Shown here in pieces: positions 8,946-20,130 of a stretch of 64,000 nucleotides of DNA (its first letter is position 1; every line of letters starts with the position of its first letter). The position numbers and the translations under genes are program-made. This DNA is from Dehalococcoidia bacterium (lineage in GTDB: Bacteria > Chloroflexota > Dehalococcoidia > Lucifugimonadales > UBA3495): positions 29,770-93,769 of the forward strand of contig JAJEIA010000058.1 of assembly GCA_022823505.1 (NCBI GenBank). The letters are read 5' to 3'. The notes beneath the pieces were generated by a model. That model ran no database searches. It worked only from the letters and a program-made list of their open reading frames with translations, and was not told where the DNA came from.

Positions 8946-9995
8946 ATGGCAGAGTCCATAAAGATTTCGATGCGCGTGCCCGGCACATCGCCGATGCCCG
9001 ACCTGTTGCGGATGATAGGCCAAATTGAAGATGCGGGGTTCGACGGCGCCGGCATCCTGGACAGCCAGATGATCTGCCGCGACACGTTCGTGACCATGGG
9101 GATGGCGGCGAGCGCCACCAGCAGGCTGAACCTGTTCCCGGCGGTGACCAATCCCTTCGGGCGCATTCCATCGGTGCTGGCGGGTGCGGCACAGACGGTG
9201 GCGGAAATCGCCCCCGGACGGACCAAGTTCATCATCGGGACCGGGTACACCTCGGCGAGCACGATCGGACGCCGGCCGGCGACCCTGCGGCAGATGCGCC
9301 GCTGCATCATGGAGGTGAAATCGCTGCTGGCGGGGGAGGCGGTCGAGTATGACGGCATGACCAACCGGCTCGACTTCGCCGGCAGCGACGGCGGCCACGG
9401 GATCCCCATCCTGATGGCGGCGTCGGGGCCGCGCTCGCTGGAACTGGCGGGCGAGGTGGCCGACGGAGCGCTGGTGCTGGTGGGTTACACCCCGGGCATC
9501 GTGGGGAAGGCCCTGGAGCATCTGGAGGCCGGGGCGAAACGGAGCGGCCGGACACTGGATGATCTGGACGTGATGTTCGCGGTGCGCACGTGCGTGGCGG
9601 ACTCCACCGAAGAGGCTCGGCGGCTGGCGCGTCCGGTGGCGACGCACTGGGCGCTGCTGTGGGGCGGGCCCAATTGGCTCCCCTACTCCGGGCTGGACAT
9701 CCCCGACTACGAGGTGCCGCAGGCCGTGAGGGACGTTTATCCCGACCTGGGGCACGCCCCAAACTGGGAAGAGGCGATCGAGTTGACCCAGTTCGTGGAC
9801 GACGAGGTGAACGGGCAACTGTGCGACGCATTGGGGCTGATCGGCACTGCGGAATACTGCACGGCGCGGATCCAGGAGATGGCGCGACACGGGGTCAACC
9901 AGCTGTACCTGATGCCGTGCCTGACCTTCGCGCCGCCGGAAGCCGAGGTGCAGGCCTTCGGCAACCACGTCATTCCGGCGCTGGCGGCCGCGTGA
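8946..9995 (+). CDS. LLM class flavin-dependent oxidoreductase
   Basis: Luciferase-like TIM-barrel pattern (DAGFDGAGILDSQ, FIIGTGYTSAS, GIPILMAASGPRSLELAGEVADG). Confidence 0.85.
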   Translation: MAESIKISMRVPGTSPMPDLLRMIGQIEDAGFDGAGILDSQMICRDTFVTMGMAASATSRLNLFPAVTNPFGRIPSVLAGAAQTVAEIAPGRTKFIIGTGYTSASTIGRRPATLRQMRRCIMEVKSLLAGEAVEYDGMTNRLDFAGSDGGHGIPILMAASGPRSLELAGEVADGALVLVGYTPGIVGKALEHLEAGAKRSGRTLDDLDVMFAVRTCVADSTEEARRLARPVATHWALLWGGPNWLPYSGLDIPDYEVPQAVRDVYPDLGHAPNWEEAIELTQFVDDEVNGQLCDALGLIGTAEYCTARIQEMARHGVNQLYLMPCLTFAPPEAEVQAFGNHVIPALAAA

Positions 9996-10282
9996 CCGGA
10001 CGAGGGGCGCGCCGAAGGAACGTGGTCAGGACCGGGATTTACCGGACTTTGAGATTTGGCCGGGTTGGGTGAACTTGCTCACGGAACGGTTGCATCCTGA
10101 TGATTCCCAAATCTTGCAAGTCCCGACTCTGCCGTTTGCCCGCCGCAAGCCTCGGGTATCAATCGGATCGCGATTGAGTTGTGCGAGCGTGGGGCAATTT
10201 GCTAGTCTGCTGAGCCGAGGGCGGTCCAGACGGCTTGGTGCACCGTCCGGGGAATAAACACACGGGCAGACCAGAGGCGTGC

Positions 10283-11728
10283 GTGACTACGGCGGATCGG
10301 TTCCAGGGTTACAGCATCGACGCGGACATCTTCGACGAGATGTTCCACGCCGACGGGCGGACGAGGGCAGACTGGCTGGGACTGCAACGGACGCTGACCG
10401 AACTTTCCGCAGAGGAGTTGACGGCCATCCAGGAACGGGTGACGCGATCGTTCTCCAACGAGGGCATCACCTTCACGGTGTACGGCGACGACGAGGCCGA
10501 CGAACGGATCATACCCATCGACTGCGTGCCGCGGTTGATCGCCGAAGCGGAGTGGCGCGAACTGGAAGCGGGCCTCACGCAGCGGCTCCGGGCGCTGAAC
10601 CTGTTTTTGCAGGACGTGTACGGCGAGTCTCGGGTGACCCGTGACGGCGTGATACCGGAGGACATGGTCCGGGGCTGCCCGCAGTACCGGCTGGAAATGC
10701 GCGGGTTCACGCCGCCGCAGGGCACGTGGGTGGCCGTGTGCGGAACCGACCTAGTGCGCACCAACGACGGATATCGGGTCCTGGAGGACAACCTTCGAGT
10801 GCCCTCCGGGGTGTCCTACATGATCGCGAACCGGAAAGCGGTGAAAACCAGCCTGCGGAGGCTGTACCGCACCTCGCGGGTGCTGGAGGTGGAACACTAC
10901 GGCCGCCTGCTTTTGGAAACGCTTAAGGAACTGGCGCCGGCGGGCCGGGCCAACCCCAGCATCGCCCTGCTCACTCCCGGGGTATACAACTCCGCGTTCT
11001 ACGAGCACATGTTCCTGGCACACGAGCTGGGCGCCGAGTTGGTGGAAGGGCGGGACCTGGTGGCGCGGGACGGTTTCGTCTACATGAAAACCACCGAAGG
11101 ACTGCGGAGGGTCGACGTGATTTACCGCCGGGTCGATGACGACTTCATAGATCCGACGGTGTTCAGACCGGACTCGGTCCTGGGCGTGCCAGGGTTGATG
11201 GATGCGTACCTGAAAGGCAACGTCGCGTTGGCGAACGCGCCGGGCACCGGTGTGGCGGACGACAAGAGCGTCTACGCGTACGTGCCGGACCTGGTCAGAT
11301 ACTACCTCAGCGAAGAGCCGCTGCTGCGGAACGTGGAAACCTATCTGTGCCGCCGGCCGCAGGAACTGGAGTACACGCTGGATAACCTGGACAAACTGGT
11401 GGTGAAGAGGGTTGGTGAGTCGGGCGGGTACGGGATGCTGATCGGCCCCCACGCCACGCCTCAGGAACGGGCGGAGTACGCTGAGCAGGTGCGGGCCAAC
11501 CCGGCGGACTTCATCGCCCAGCCGACGCTGGCGCTGTCCCGGTCTCCGTGCCTGATCCGGGGGCAATTCGAGCCGCGCCACGTTGACCTGCGGCCCTTCA
11601 TCCTGCACGGGCAGACGACGAGGATAGTGCCCGGAGCCTTCTGCCGAGTCGCGCTGCGACGGGGCAGCCTGGTGGTCAACTCCAGCCAGGGCGGGGGCGG
11701 CAAGGACGTGTGGGTCCTGGAGGAGTAG
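10283..11728 (+). CDS. Circularly permuted type 2 ATP-grasp protein
   Basis: FLQDVYGESRVTRDGVIPEDMV, VLEDNLRVPSGVSYMIANRK, LVVKRVGESGGYGMLIGP; GTG start preferred. Confidence 0.9.
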   Translation: MTTADRFQGYSIDADIFDEMFHADGRTRADWLGLQRTLTELSAEELTAIQERVTRSFSNEGITFTVYGDDEADERIIPIDCVPRLIAEAEWRELEAGLTQRLRALNLFLQDVYGESRVTRDGVIPEDMVRGCPQYRLEMRGFTPPQGTWVAVCGTDLVRTNDGYRVLEDNLRVPSGVSYMIANRKAVKTSLRRLYRTSRVLEVEHYGRLLLETLKELAPAGRANPSIALLTPGVYNSAFYEHMFLAHELGAELVEGRDLVARDGFVYMKTTEGLRRVDVIYRRVDDDFIDPTVFRPDSVLGVPGLMDAYLKGNVALANAPGTGVADDKSVYAYVPDLVRYYLSEEPLLRNVETYLCRRPQELEYTLDNLDKLVVKRVGESGGYGMLIGPHATPQERAEYAEQVRANPADFIAQPTLALSRSPCLIRGQFEPRHVDLRPFILHGQTTRIVPGAFCRVALRRGSLVVNSSQGGGGKDVWVLEE

Positions 11729-12753
11729 CCGAATTGCTGGCTCGAAGCGCGCAGGGGCTGTACTGGATGGGCCGGTACCTGGAACGAGCGGTCCATCTGA
11801 GCCGGATGCTGCGGTTGCAGGCGGAGGCGCTGGTCGACCGCCCCACGGGCGAAATCTACTCCGGCTGGCGTCGCATCTATCGGAGCCTGGACCGCGAGCC
11901 ACCGGGAGGCGGATTGGAACTGGCGCCATCGCATGACGGAACGGCGCCGCAGTTCCAGCAGGTGCGGATCTCATCGGGACAGGTGCAGGCGCAGCGGCGC
12001 ATCAGCGACGAGTACACGCTCGCGGATTCGTTCACCCTGGCCGACGACCTCACGTTCGAGCGATCCAATCCGAGCTCGGTATGGAGTTGCTTCGCGTTGG
12101 GACGGGAGAACGCGCGACAGATGCGACACTGCATCAGCGCGGAGATGTGGCGGTCGCTGAACCTGACCTACCTGAAGCTGCAGCGGATCAGGATGCTGGA
12201 CATCTGGCTGGCCTCGCCCGAGGGGTTCTATACGGAAACGGCGGAGGACATCGAGACTTTCATGGGCGTGGCGTCGGCAACGATGTACCGGGACGAGGGC
12301 TGGCATTTCATGCAGCTGGGCCGGTTCATCGAGCGGGCCCAGCTGGCAAGCGGCCTGCTCCTGGCGCAACTGGAACTGGACGAAAGGTCGAATGACCACA
12401 CCGAGTCGGACTGGACCACGCTGTTGAGGGTGTACCACGCGCAGGAAGCGTACATGCGCACCTACGGGGTGGAGACCAGGCCGGAGCAGGTGGTGGACCT
12501 GCTGGTGACCGACCCGATGCTCCCCGACTCGATGAGGCGGGCGCTGGACGCCGTTTCGAACGCGCTGGATGCAGTCGGGTCGGGTCCCGACCGGGCGGCC
12601 AGCGCGGCGGCGAACCGGATGGCGGGCCGGCTCGAGTCGGCGGTGCTCCACGAGTGGGCGGACTCCGACGACAAACCGCAGCTGCTGGTTCAGGTCGCGG
12701 ACCACAGCCGGCAGTTGCACGGGCTGGTGAATGGGGTCTACTTCGATTACTGA
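11710..12753 (+). CDS. Alpha-E domain-containing protein
   Basis: LLARSAQGLYWMGRYLERA N-terminus (likely TTG start at 11734); directly follows circularly permuted ATP-grasp, a recurrent pairing. Confidence 0.9.
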   Translation: MGPGGVAELLARSAQGLYWMGRYLERAVHLSRMLRLQAEALVDRPTGEIYSGWRRIYRSLDREPPGGGLELAPSHDGTAPQFQQVRISSGQVQAQRRISDEYTLADSFTLADDLTFERSNPSSVWSCFALGRENARQMRHCISAEMWRSLNLTYLKLQRIRMLDIWLASPEGFYTETAEDIETFMGVASATMYRDEGWHFMQLGRFIERAQLASGLLLAQLELDERSNDHTESDWTTLLRVYHAQEAYMRTYGVETRPEQVVDLLVTDPMLPDSMRRALDAVSNALDAVGSGPDRAASAAANRMAGRLESAVLHEWADSDDKPQLLVQVADHSRQLHGLVNGVYFDY

Positions 12754-12878
12754 CCGCGGCGAGTGATGCCGGACGGCGAGCGCAAATGGGGCCCGGCCGG
12801 AGCGACCTGGCCCATCCGCACTTGAGGCTTATCCGGCCGGCGGAGGGGTGTTTCCGGGGTTTTCGTGTCAGGCCCGTG

Positions 12879-12907
12879 CTGACAGTGAAGATGCCGAATG
12901 CTATAAT
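12879..12907 (+). promoter_or_regulatory. Sigma70-like promoter upstream of rpsF
   Basis: CTGACA - 17 nt - TATAAT. Confidence 0.65.
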
Positions 12908-12943
12908 CGCCGTTGCGTTTTCACCCATTCAGGAGATTCGAAC

Positions 12944-13591
12944 TTGCGTCATTACGAACTGGTAACAATTCTGAGCCCGATGTTGAACCAGGACGAGGCA
13001 TCGGCCAAGTGGGACGAGATCAAGTCGTTCATCGTCAACCGGGAAGGCGAAATCACCGCCGAGCAGACCTGGGGCACTCGCCGATTGGCCTACCCGATCC
13101 GCAAAGGGAACTACAATTTCCTGGAGGGGGCATACTACCTGAGCACCTTCACGGTGGACAATTCGTTCAACCGGGAGCTGGAGAACTACCTGCGACTGGA
13201 CGAGCAGGTGCTGCGTTCGCTGATCGTGAACTGTGAGGGGCCGCTGCCCGACAAGCCGCCCCCGGGACCGCTGACAGCTCCCTCGCGTTACATTCCCCCC
13301 GGACGGGGCCGACGCCAGGACGGAGGCGGACCAATACCGGAAGCGCCGGGCGGCTTCGGCGACCGCCGGCAGGGTGGCCCCCCACCCGCCGCGGGCGCCC
13401 CGGGAGCGCCGCCGGCGAGTGCGGACGCGCCGGCCGCTCCAGCCGCCACCCCCGAGGCTGCAGCGCCGGCTCCGGCTCCCGCAGCCGAGGACGCTCCGAG
13501 TGCACCGGCGTCTCCAGAGCCGGCCGCGACACCCGAACCGGCGCCCGCGCCGGAGGCACCCGCCGAAACCGAAGGGGACGCGCAAGCGTAA
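12944..13591 (+). CDS. rpsF: 30S ribosomal protein bS6 with long Pro/Ala-rich C-terminal extension
   Basis: MRHYELVTILSPMLNQDEASAKWDEIK...GTRRLAYPIRKGNYNFLEGAYY; TTG start with upstream GGAG; about 110 aa low-complexity tail. Confidence 0.93.
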   Translation: MRHYELVTILSPMLNQDEASAKWDEIKSFIVNREGEITAEQTWGTRRLAYPIRKGNYNFLEGAYYLSTFTVDNSFNRELENYLRLDEQVLRSLIVNCEGPLPDKPPPGPLTAPSRYIPPGRGRRQDGGGPIPEAPGGFGDRRQGGPPPAAGAPGAPPASADAPAAPAATPEAAAPAPAPAAEDAPSAPASPEPAATPEPAPAPEAPAETEGDAQA

Positions 13592-13597
13592 TCTGCC

Positions 13598-14101
13598 GTG
13601 AACAAGATCATTATAATCGGCAACCTGGGCCGGGATCCGGAGATGCGGTATTCCGCGTCGGGAACTCCGATGACATCTTTCAGCATTGCCAGCAACCGCC
13701 GCTATACCACGGCAGCAGGCGAACAACGCGAGGAAACCGAATGGTTCAACTGCACCGCCTTTGGGCGGCTTGCGGATACCTGTAACCAATATCTCGCTCG
13801 TGGGCGACAGGTCTACGTCGAGGGGCGTTTAAGTTCTCGTCAGTACAATCGCCAAGATGGGACCCCCGGGTTTTCACTTGACGTGATGGTAACCGAGATG
13901 CAAATGCTGGGTCGGCGAGACGACCAGATGGATGACGGTGGCTACGGCGGATACGGCAGTCAGCAAGACCGCGGCTACGGCGGCCGGTCTGACGGAAGTG
14001 GATATGGCGACCAGCGCGGCGGATACGACGACCGGCGCGGGGCCGGCCAAGGTGTCGGCGGCCCGGGTGATCCCATGGACGTTGACGACCTGCCCTTCTA
14101 G
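13598..14101 (+). CDS. ssb: Single-stranded DNA-binding protein
   Basis: MNKIIIIGNLGRDPEMRYSASGTPMTSFSIASNRR; Gly/Tyr-rich tail ending DVDDLPF. Confidence 0.95.
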   Translation: MNKIIIIGNLGRDPEMRYSASGTPMTSFSIASNRRYTTAAGEQREETEWFNCTAFGRLADTCNQYLARGRQVYVEGRLSSRQYNRQDGTPGFSLDVMVTEMQMLGRRDDQMDDGGYGGYGSQQDRGYGGRSDGSGYGDQRGGYDDRRGAGQGVGGPGDPMDVDDLPF

Positions 14102-14146
14102 CAACGCAGCATTTCGACCACAGAAACCCCGGAGGAACCTCCAACG

Positions 14147-14614
14147 ATGACTACTCCCGAATCCGCTCCTGCCACTACGCCGGCCAGCGCGCCGCCACCT
14201 TCCCCGTCCGGTGGACCTCCACCTGCTGGTGGGCCTCCTTCCGGCGGGCCCCCTTCCGGCGGGCCGGGTGGAAGGCCGGGCGGCGGCCCTCCGGGCGGGC
14301 GACCGGGTGGCCCGGGCGGGCGACCGCCGGGTCGGGGCGGACCGCGCGGCGGAGGTCGAGGCGGGCGGAGGTACGGGCCGCGCCGGAGAGTTTGCGCGTT
14401 CACGGTTGAAGGGGTCACTCCCGACTACAAGGACGTCGACCGGCTGCGCCGGTACATCTCGGAGCAGGGGAAAATCGAGCCCACGCGCAAGACCGGCACC
14501 TCGGCGAAGAACCAGCGGCTGTTGGCCCAGGCGATCAAGCGGGCGCGTTATCTCGCGCTGCTGCCCTACGCGCCCGAACACAGCATCAACGTCGGCATGC
14601 GTTCGGGTCGCTAA
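14147..14614 (+). CDS. rpsR: 30S ribosomal protein bS18 with Pro/Gly-rich N-terminal extension
   Basis: bS18 core [63 protein letters not shown] preceded by about 80 aa [17 protein letters not shown]-type sequence. Confidence 0.93.
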   Translation: MTTPESAPATTPASAPPPSPSGGPPPAGGPPSGGPPSGGPGGRPGGGPPGGRPGGPGGRPPGRGGPRGGGRGGRRYGPRRRVCAFTVEGVTPDYKDVDRLRRYISEQGKIEPTRKTGTSAKNQRLLAQAIKRARYLALLPYAPEHSINVGMRSGR

Positions 14615-14628
14615 CCGGCCCACCCCAG

Positions 14629-15822
14629 ATGCTGAACCTTTCGCTGCCCTGGAAACGCAGCGCCGCCGAGGCAGAGGAAACCCCGGAACAGCCGGTCAGG
14701 CGACGTCCCTCAAGAAACGCGGCCGGTCGCAATCGTCGGCTGGGAACGGCAGACTCGCATGCCGCCCAGGCCGCGCGGTCGCGCCGCCGGATGGAATCCC
14801 GCCGGCAGCGAATCGCGATCATCGTCGGGGCCGCGCTGATACTGGTAATCGTCGGCGTGGTGCTGGCGGGGGTGTACCAGCAGTTCATCCTGCCGCCGAG
14901 GGTGATGGCCGGGGATGTGAGGGGTGTCCGCTTTACCATGGGCGACCTGGTGGAACGGATCCGGGTGTTGCAGGGCATCAACCGCTACCAGGGCGGGCAG
15001 GTGGATTTCAGCCGCATACCGTTCCAGTTGCTGACCGACCTGCTGCACGCCGAGATATTGCGGCAGGCCGCCCCCGGCCTGGGCATAAACGTCACGGACG
15101 CCCAGATCGATCAGGCGATCCGGGACCAATTCCGCCCAGAACCGGAACCGGGGCAGGAAGTGACGGACGCCCAATTGGACGCCGAGTTCGACAACGTCTA
15201 CAAGAATTTTCTGACCCAGGTGAACCTGACCGACGACGCCTATCGTCGGATCATGGAAGAGCGGCTGCACCAGAGCACGCTGTTCGGCATCATGTTGGGG
15301 TCACTGCCGGAGGAGGCGCCGCAAGTGGAACTGCAGGCGATCGCGCTGAGCCTGAACTCCTCAGCGTCTCCGGAGGCGGTGCGGGAACGCCTGGTGCTGG
15401 GACAGGATTTCGGTTCCGTGTCCAGGGAGATCTCCGGCAACGACGGATACATCGGATGGGTACCCGAGGGCGCGTTTCCGGAGTTTGACAGGTACCTGTT
15501 CGGCGAGACCGAAATCGCGGAGGACGGGACCGAGACCCGCAAGCCCGCCACGCTGGAACCAGGAGAGATTTCCACTCCCATATACGATGACGAAACGATC
15601 TTCATCATCCAGACCATCGGCGGGCCAGAAACGCGCGAGGTCGGATCGCAAATGCTTTTCCAGATGGCCAGCGCCCGGGTTGAGAAGTGGAAGGACGACC
15701 AGCTGGCGCGCGGATCCGAGGAGGGCTGGGTGAAGATCAATTTCGACAGCAACCGGTACGCGTGGGTGACGGACCAGGTCCGGCTCACCGCGCCGCGCGT
15801 TACGCCGCCACCCCAGCAGTAA
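14629..15822 (+). CDS. Membrane-anchored SurA/PrsA-like peptidylprolyl isomerase
   Basis: One TM segment (IAIIVGAALILVIVGVVLAG), SurA-N-like region, parvulin-like C-terminal region (DFGSVSREISGNDGYIGWVPEG...PGEISTPIYDDETIFIIQ). Confidence 0.75.
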   Translation: MLNLSLPWKRSAAEAEETPEQPVRRRPSRNAAGRNRRLGTADSHAAQAARSRRRMESRRQRIAIIVGAALILVIVGVVLAGVYQQFILPPRVMAGDVRGVRFTMGDLVERIRVLQGINRYQGGQVDFSRIPFQLLTDLLHAEILRQAAPGLGINVTDAQIDQAIRDQFRPEPEPGQEVTDAQLDAEFDNVYKNFLTQVNLTDDAYRRIMEERLHQSTLFGIMLGSLPEEAPQVELQAIALSLNSSASPEAVRERLVLGQDFGSVSREISGNDGYIGWVPEGAFPEFDRYLFGETEIAEDGTETRKPATLEPGEISTPIYDDETIFIIQTIGGPETREVGSQMLFQMASARVEKWKDDQLARGSEEGWVKINFDSNRYAWVTDQVRLTAPRVTPPPQQ

Positions 15823-15916
15823 GACCCGCGAGGATTAAGAAAAAGGCAGCGCAGCCAGTCCGAGAACGCACCAGGTTCAACACCGCTTCAAGCAAAACAT
15901 CCCGCAGAATTACCAG

Positions 15917-17236
15917 ATGCCCGCCGCTACGGAAACAATCAACATCGGCCTGATGGGTCTTGGGACCGTTGGGGGTGGTGTCGCTGCGGCGCTGTCGGAC
16001 AACGCGGACGAGATCCGGCGGAAAACAGGGCGCACCGTTTGTCTACGCCGGGCCCTGGTGCGCGACGCGGCGAAAACCCGCCACCCGTCGCCGCCGCCGG
16101 GAGTGCTGACCACCAATCCCGAAGACATTCTCGCCGACCCTGACATCCACGTGGTGGTGGAGGTGATGGGCGGCGACACGCCGGCCGGCGAGTACCTGGA
16201 ACGGGCCCTGGGCAGCGGCAAGCACGTGGTCACCGCCAACAAGGAGGTGATGGCCAGGCGCGGCGCATCGCTGCTGGCGCTGGCACAGTCACAAAGCGTC
16301 AATCTGCTGTTCGAGGCATCAGCCGGCGGTGGGATCCCCATCGTCGGCTGCTTGATGTCACAGCTGCTGGCCAACGACATCCGCTCAATCCGTTCCATCA
16401 TCAACGGGACCACCAACTACATCCTGACCCGGATGGCGCGGAGCCAGACCCCATTCGGCGAAGCGCTGGCCGAAGCCCAGGAACGGGGATACGCCGAGGC
16501 GGACCCCACCAACGATGTCGAAGGCATCGACGCCGCGTACAAGCTCTCGGTACTGGGAAGTTTGGCGTTTCACCAATCCATACCGCACGGGGCGATCCAC
16601 ACCGAGGGCATCAGCCGCCTTGCTCCCGAGGACTTCCGCTATGCGGCCGAGCTTGGCTACGCGATCAAATCGCTGGCCATCGCGGCGGCGCAACCGGACG
16701 GAACCGTGCAGGCACGGGTCCACCCCGCCCTGGTTCCTGAGGATCATCTGCTGGCGAAAGTGGACGGCGTGTATAATGCCGTCGAGGTGACCGGCGACCT
16801 GTGTGGCCAGATCATTCTGCACGGCCAGGGAGCCGGGCGTGACGCGACCACCAGCGCGGTGATGGGCGACGTCCTGAACGTGGTGAGGTTCATCGACAGC
16901 GCAGGCGCTCCGCCGCTGCTTCCCGTTTCCAACGGAAACAGCCAACGAGCCGGGGACGCCATCCGACCCATCGACGAGCTCTCCAGCGCGTACTACATGC
17001 GGCTGACCTGCGCGGATCAGGCGGGCGTGTTGGCGCAAATAGCGCGTCTGCTGGGGGACGGCAACATCTCCATCGCCACCGTGATCCAGAAGGACACCGA
17101 CCCAGGAAGCGGCACCGCGCAACTGGTGATCACCACCTATCCTTCCCGCGAAGCAGACGTGCAAACCGCGCTGGCGGCCGTGGCGGAGCTGGGGGTGGTG
17201 GTGAGCGTAGACAACCTGATTCGTATCGAGCAGTAA
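15917..17236 (+). CDS. hom: Homoserine dehydrogenase (with ACT domain)
   Basis: INIGLMGLGTVGGGVAAAL; VVEVMGGDTPAGEYLERALGSGKHVVTANKEVMA; FEASAGGGIPIV; C-terminal ACT-like segment. Confidence 0.95.
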   Translation: MPAATETINIGLMGLGTVGGGVAAALSDNADEIRRKTGRTVCLRRALVRDAAKTRHPSPPPGVLTTNPEDILADPDIHVVVEVMGGDTPAGEYLERALGSGKHVVTANKEVMARRGASLLALAQSQSVNLLFEASAGGGIPIVGCLMSQLLANDIRSIRSIINGTTNYILTRMARSQTPFGEALAEAQERGYAEADPTNDVEGIDAAYKLSVLGSLAFHQSIPHGAIHTEGISRLAPEDFRYAAELGYAIKSLAIAAAQPDGTVQARVHPALVPEDHLLAKVDGVYNAVEVTGDLCGQIILHGQGAGRDATTSAVMGDVLNVVRFIDSAGAPPLLPVSNGNSQRAGDAIRPIDELSSAYYMRLTCADQAGVLAQIARLLGDGNISIATVIQKDTDPGSGTAQLVITTYPSREADVQTALAAVAELGVVVSVDNLIRIEQ

Positions 17237-17336
17237 ACCGACCGCAAGCGAGCATCCAACTGCAAGCGAGCGTCCGACGCATAGATTGCAGGAACCAAGC
17301 GACACCGTGCTACCAGCCAACCAAATCCGGTAGGAA

Positions 17337-18400
<1,064 letters not shown>

Positions 18401-18404
<4 letters not shown>

Positions 18405-19003
18405 GCTCCGCCGGGACCAAAATGAACCTCGCAGCCATCGAGGTCGCCGTGGGCACCGTCCTCAAGTACATTGACGAGGACAGCGGGCGCGAGGGCCTTT
18501 GGCGGACGCCCGAACGGGTCGCGGAAATGTACGCGGAGCTGTTCTCGGGCGTGGGGACGGATCCGGCGACGGAAATCGACGCGATCTTCTCGGACGACGT
18601 GACCCATGACCCGGTGATGGTGGCGGATCTCCCGTTCCACTCGATGTGCGAGCATCACCTGCTGCCGTTTTTCGGAAGAGCCAGCCTGGTCTACGTACCC
18701 GACCGGCACATCGCGGGGATCAGCAAAATCGCCCGGGCGCTGGAAACCACGGCGCGACGATTGCAGGTGCAGGAGCGGCTCACCGCGCAGTTGGCCGACG
18801 CCGTCATGGCGAGAGTGCAGCCGCTGGCGGTGGCGTGTCGCGTCGAAGCGGAGCACCTGTGCATGTCCATGCGGGGGATCCAGAAACCGGGCCATCGCGT
18901 GGTGACAACCGCGATACGGCACGGGCACGGCGGCGGGGACAACGGCGCCGCGCCGTCATATTCGGCAAACGAACTGCTGAGCCTGCTGGACAGCCGAGGA
19001 TAG
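18401..19003 (+). CDS. folE: GTP cyclohydrolase I
   Basis: EGLWRTPERVAEMYAELF; FHSMCEHHLLPFFGRASLVYVP; ISKIARALE; ATGA overlap with thrC. Confidence 0.95.
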
Positions 19004-19017
19004 GCGGCGCTTCCGAC

Positions 19018-20034
19018 ATGACAACATCGCATCCTGCAACTCCAATCACGTCGTTTGAAGAAGTGCGACAGCAGTGGCAGGAACTGCTGGGCCGGTCGGT
19101 AGTCAATAACCTGTACATCACGCCGAGCTGGCAGGAGTTATGGTGGAGCGCCTTCCAGAACGGCCGTTCGCTGGCGGGTTTTTACCTGACCGACTCGGCG
19201 GGGCAACTCACCGCGCTGGCGTCGCTGTCGCGCTGCGGCGACAACTTCTCCTTCGTGGGGAACAGCGACACCTTTGACTACAACGACTTCGTCATCGCCC
19301 GCGGGACTGAGCCGGCGTTCTACCCGGCCCTGCTGGACGAGATCGACTCGGGGGGCGGCCGACAATTGGACCTCTACTCGGTGGGGGAAGACTCGCCGAC
19401 GCTGACGATGCTGCCGGAACTGGCGCGAGCCCGAGGGTACGCGGTGGACATTGCTGAGGAAGACGTTGCGCCACGGATCGATCTACCGCCGACCTGGGAC
19501 GACTACCTGGCGGGGTTGAGCAAGAAAGACCGGCACGAACTGCGGCGCAAGCTGCGCCGGCTGGAGGGCCACGACAACTGGCGGTGGTTCTGCGTTTCGG
19601 ATCGCGACGAGGCGAGCGCGCGTACCGATACGTTCCTGGACCTGATGCGGAGCAGCGATCCGGCAAAGGCCGAGTTTCTCACCGCCGACCGGGAACAATT
19701 CTTCCGGGAGCTGATTGCTGCCACGGCGTCCGAGGGCGTGCTGCGGTTGTTCTTCATGGAGATGGACGACAAACCGGTGGCGGCCTCGCTGTGCCTGGAC
19801 TACGACGGGGTGCGGATGCTGTACAACAGCGGGCACGACGTGGAATACCGGTACTACAGCGTGGGGCTGCTGCTGCACGCGCTATGCCTGCGCGACGCGT
19901 TGGAACAGGGCTATCGATACTTCGATTTTTTGCGCGGAAACGAACCATACAAGTACCGGCTGGGCGGCCGCGACCATCATCTCTACCGCATAACGCTCCA
20001 GCGTACGGACGCGCTCGGCACGGGCGGCGAGTAA
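19018..20034 (+). CDS. GNAT/FemAB-fold N-acetyltransferase (BioF2-like)
   Basis: WQELWWSAFQ..., KKDRHELRRKLRRLEG, DKPVAASLCLDYDGVRMLYNSGHDVEYRYYSVGLLLHALCLRDALEQGYRYFDFLRGNEPYKYRLG. Confidence 0.8.
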   Translation: MTTSHPATPITSFEEVRQQWQELLGRSVVNNLYITPSWQELWWSAFQNGRSLAGFYLTDSAGQLTALASLSRCGDNFSFVGNSDTFDYNDFVIARGTEPAFYPALLDEIDSGGGRQLDLYSVGEDSPTLTMLPELARARGYAVDIAEEDVAPRIDLPPTWDDYLAGLSKKDRHELRRKLRRLEGHDNWRWFCVSDRDEASARTDTFLDLMRSSDPAKAEFLTADREQFFRELIAATASEGVLRLFFMEMDDKPVAASLCLDYDGVRMLYNSGHDVEYRYYSVGLLLHALCLRDALEQGYRYFDFLRGNEPYKYRLGGRDHHLYRITLQRTDALGTGGE

Positions 20035-20130
20035 CGACACGAAGCAGAAACGCCTCATTGCCACAATGCGGTCCATCCCGATTGCGCCGATCATGTCCGT
20101 GTGTGTTGATAGCCGCAGGAGCGTCTTGCC

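Noticed and set aside
14211-14400. GC-rich repetitive DNA within rpsR as a possible repeat element
   Set aside because: Explained by the in-frame Pro/Gly-rich coding extension of bS18.
17244-17275. Direct repeat GCAAGCGAGC(A/G)TCC upstream of thrC
   Set aside because: Only two short copies; not enough to claim a regulatory element.
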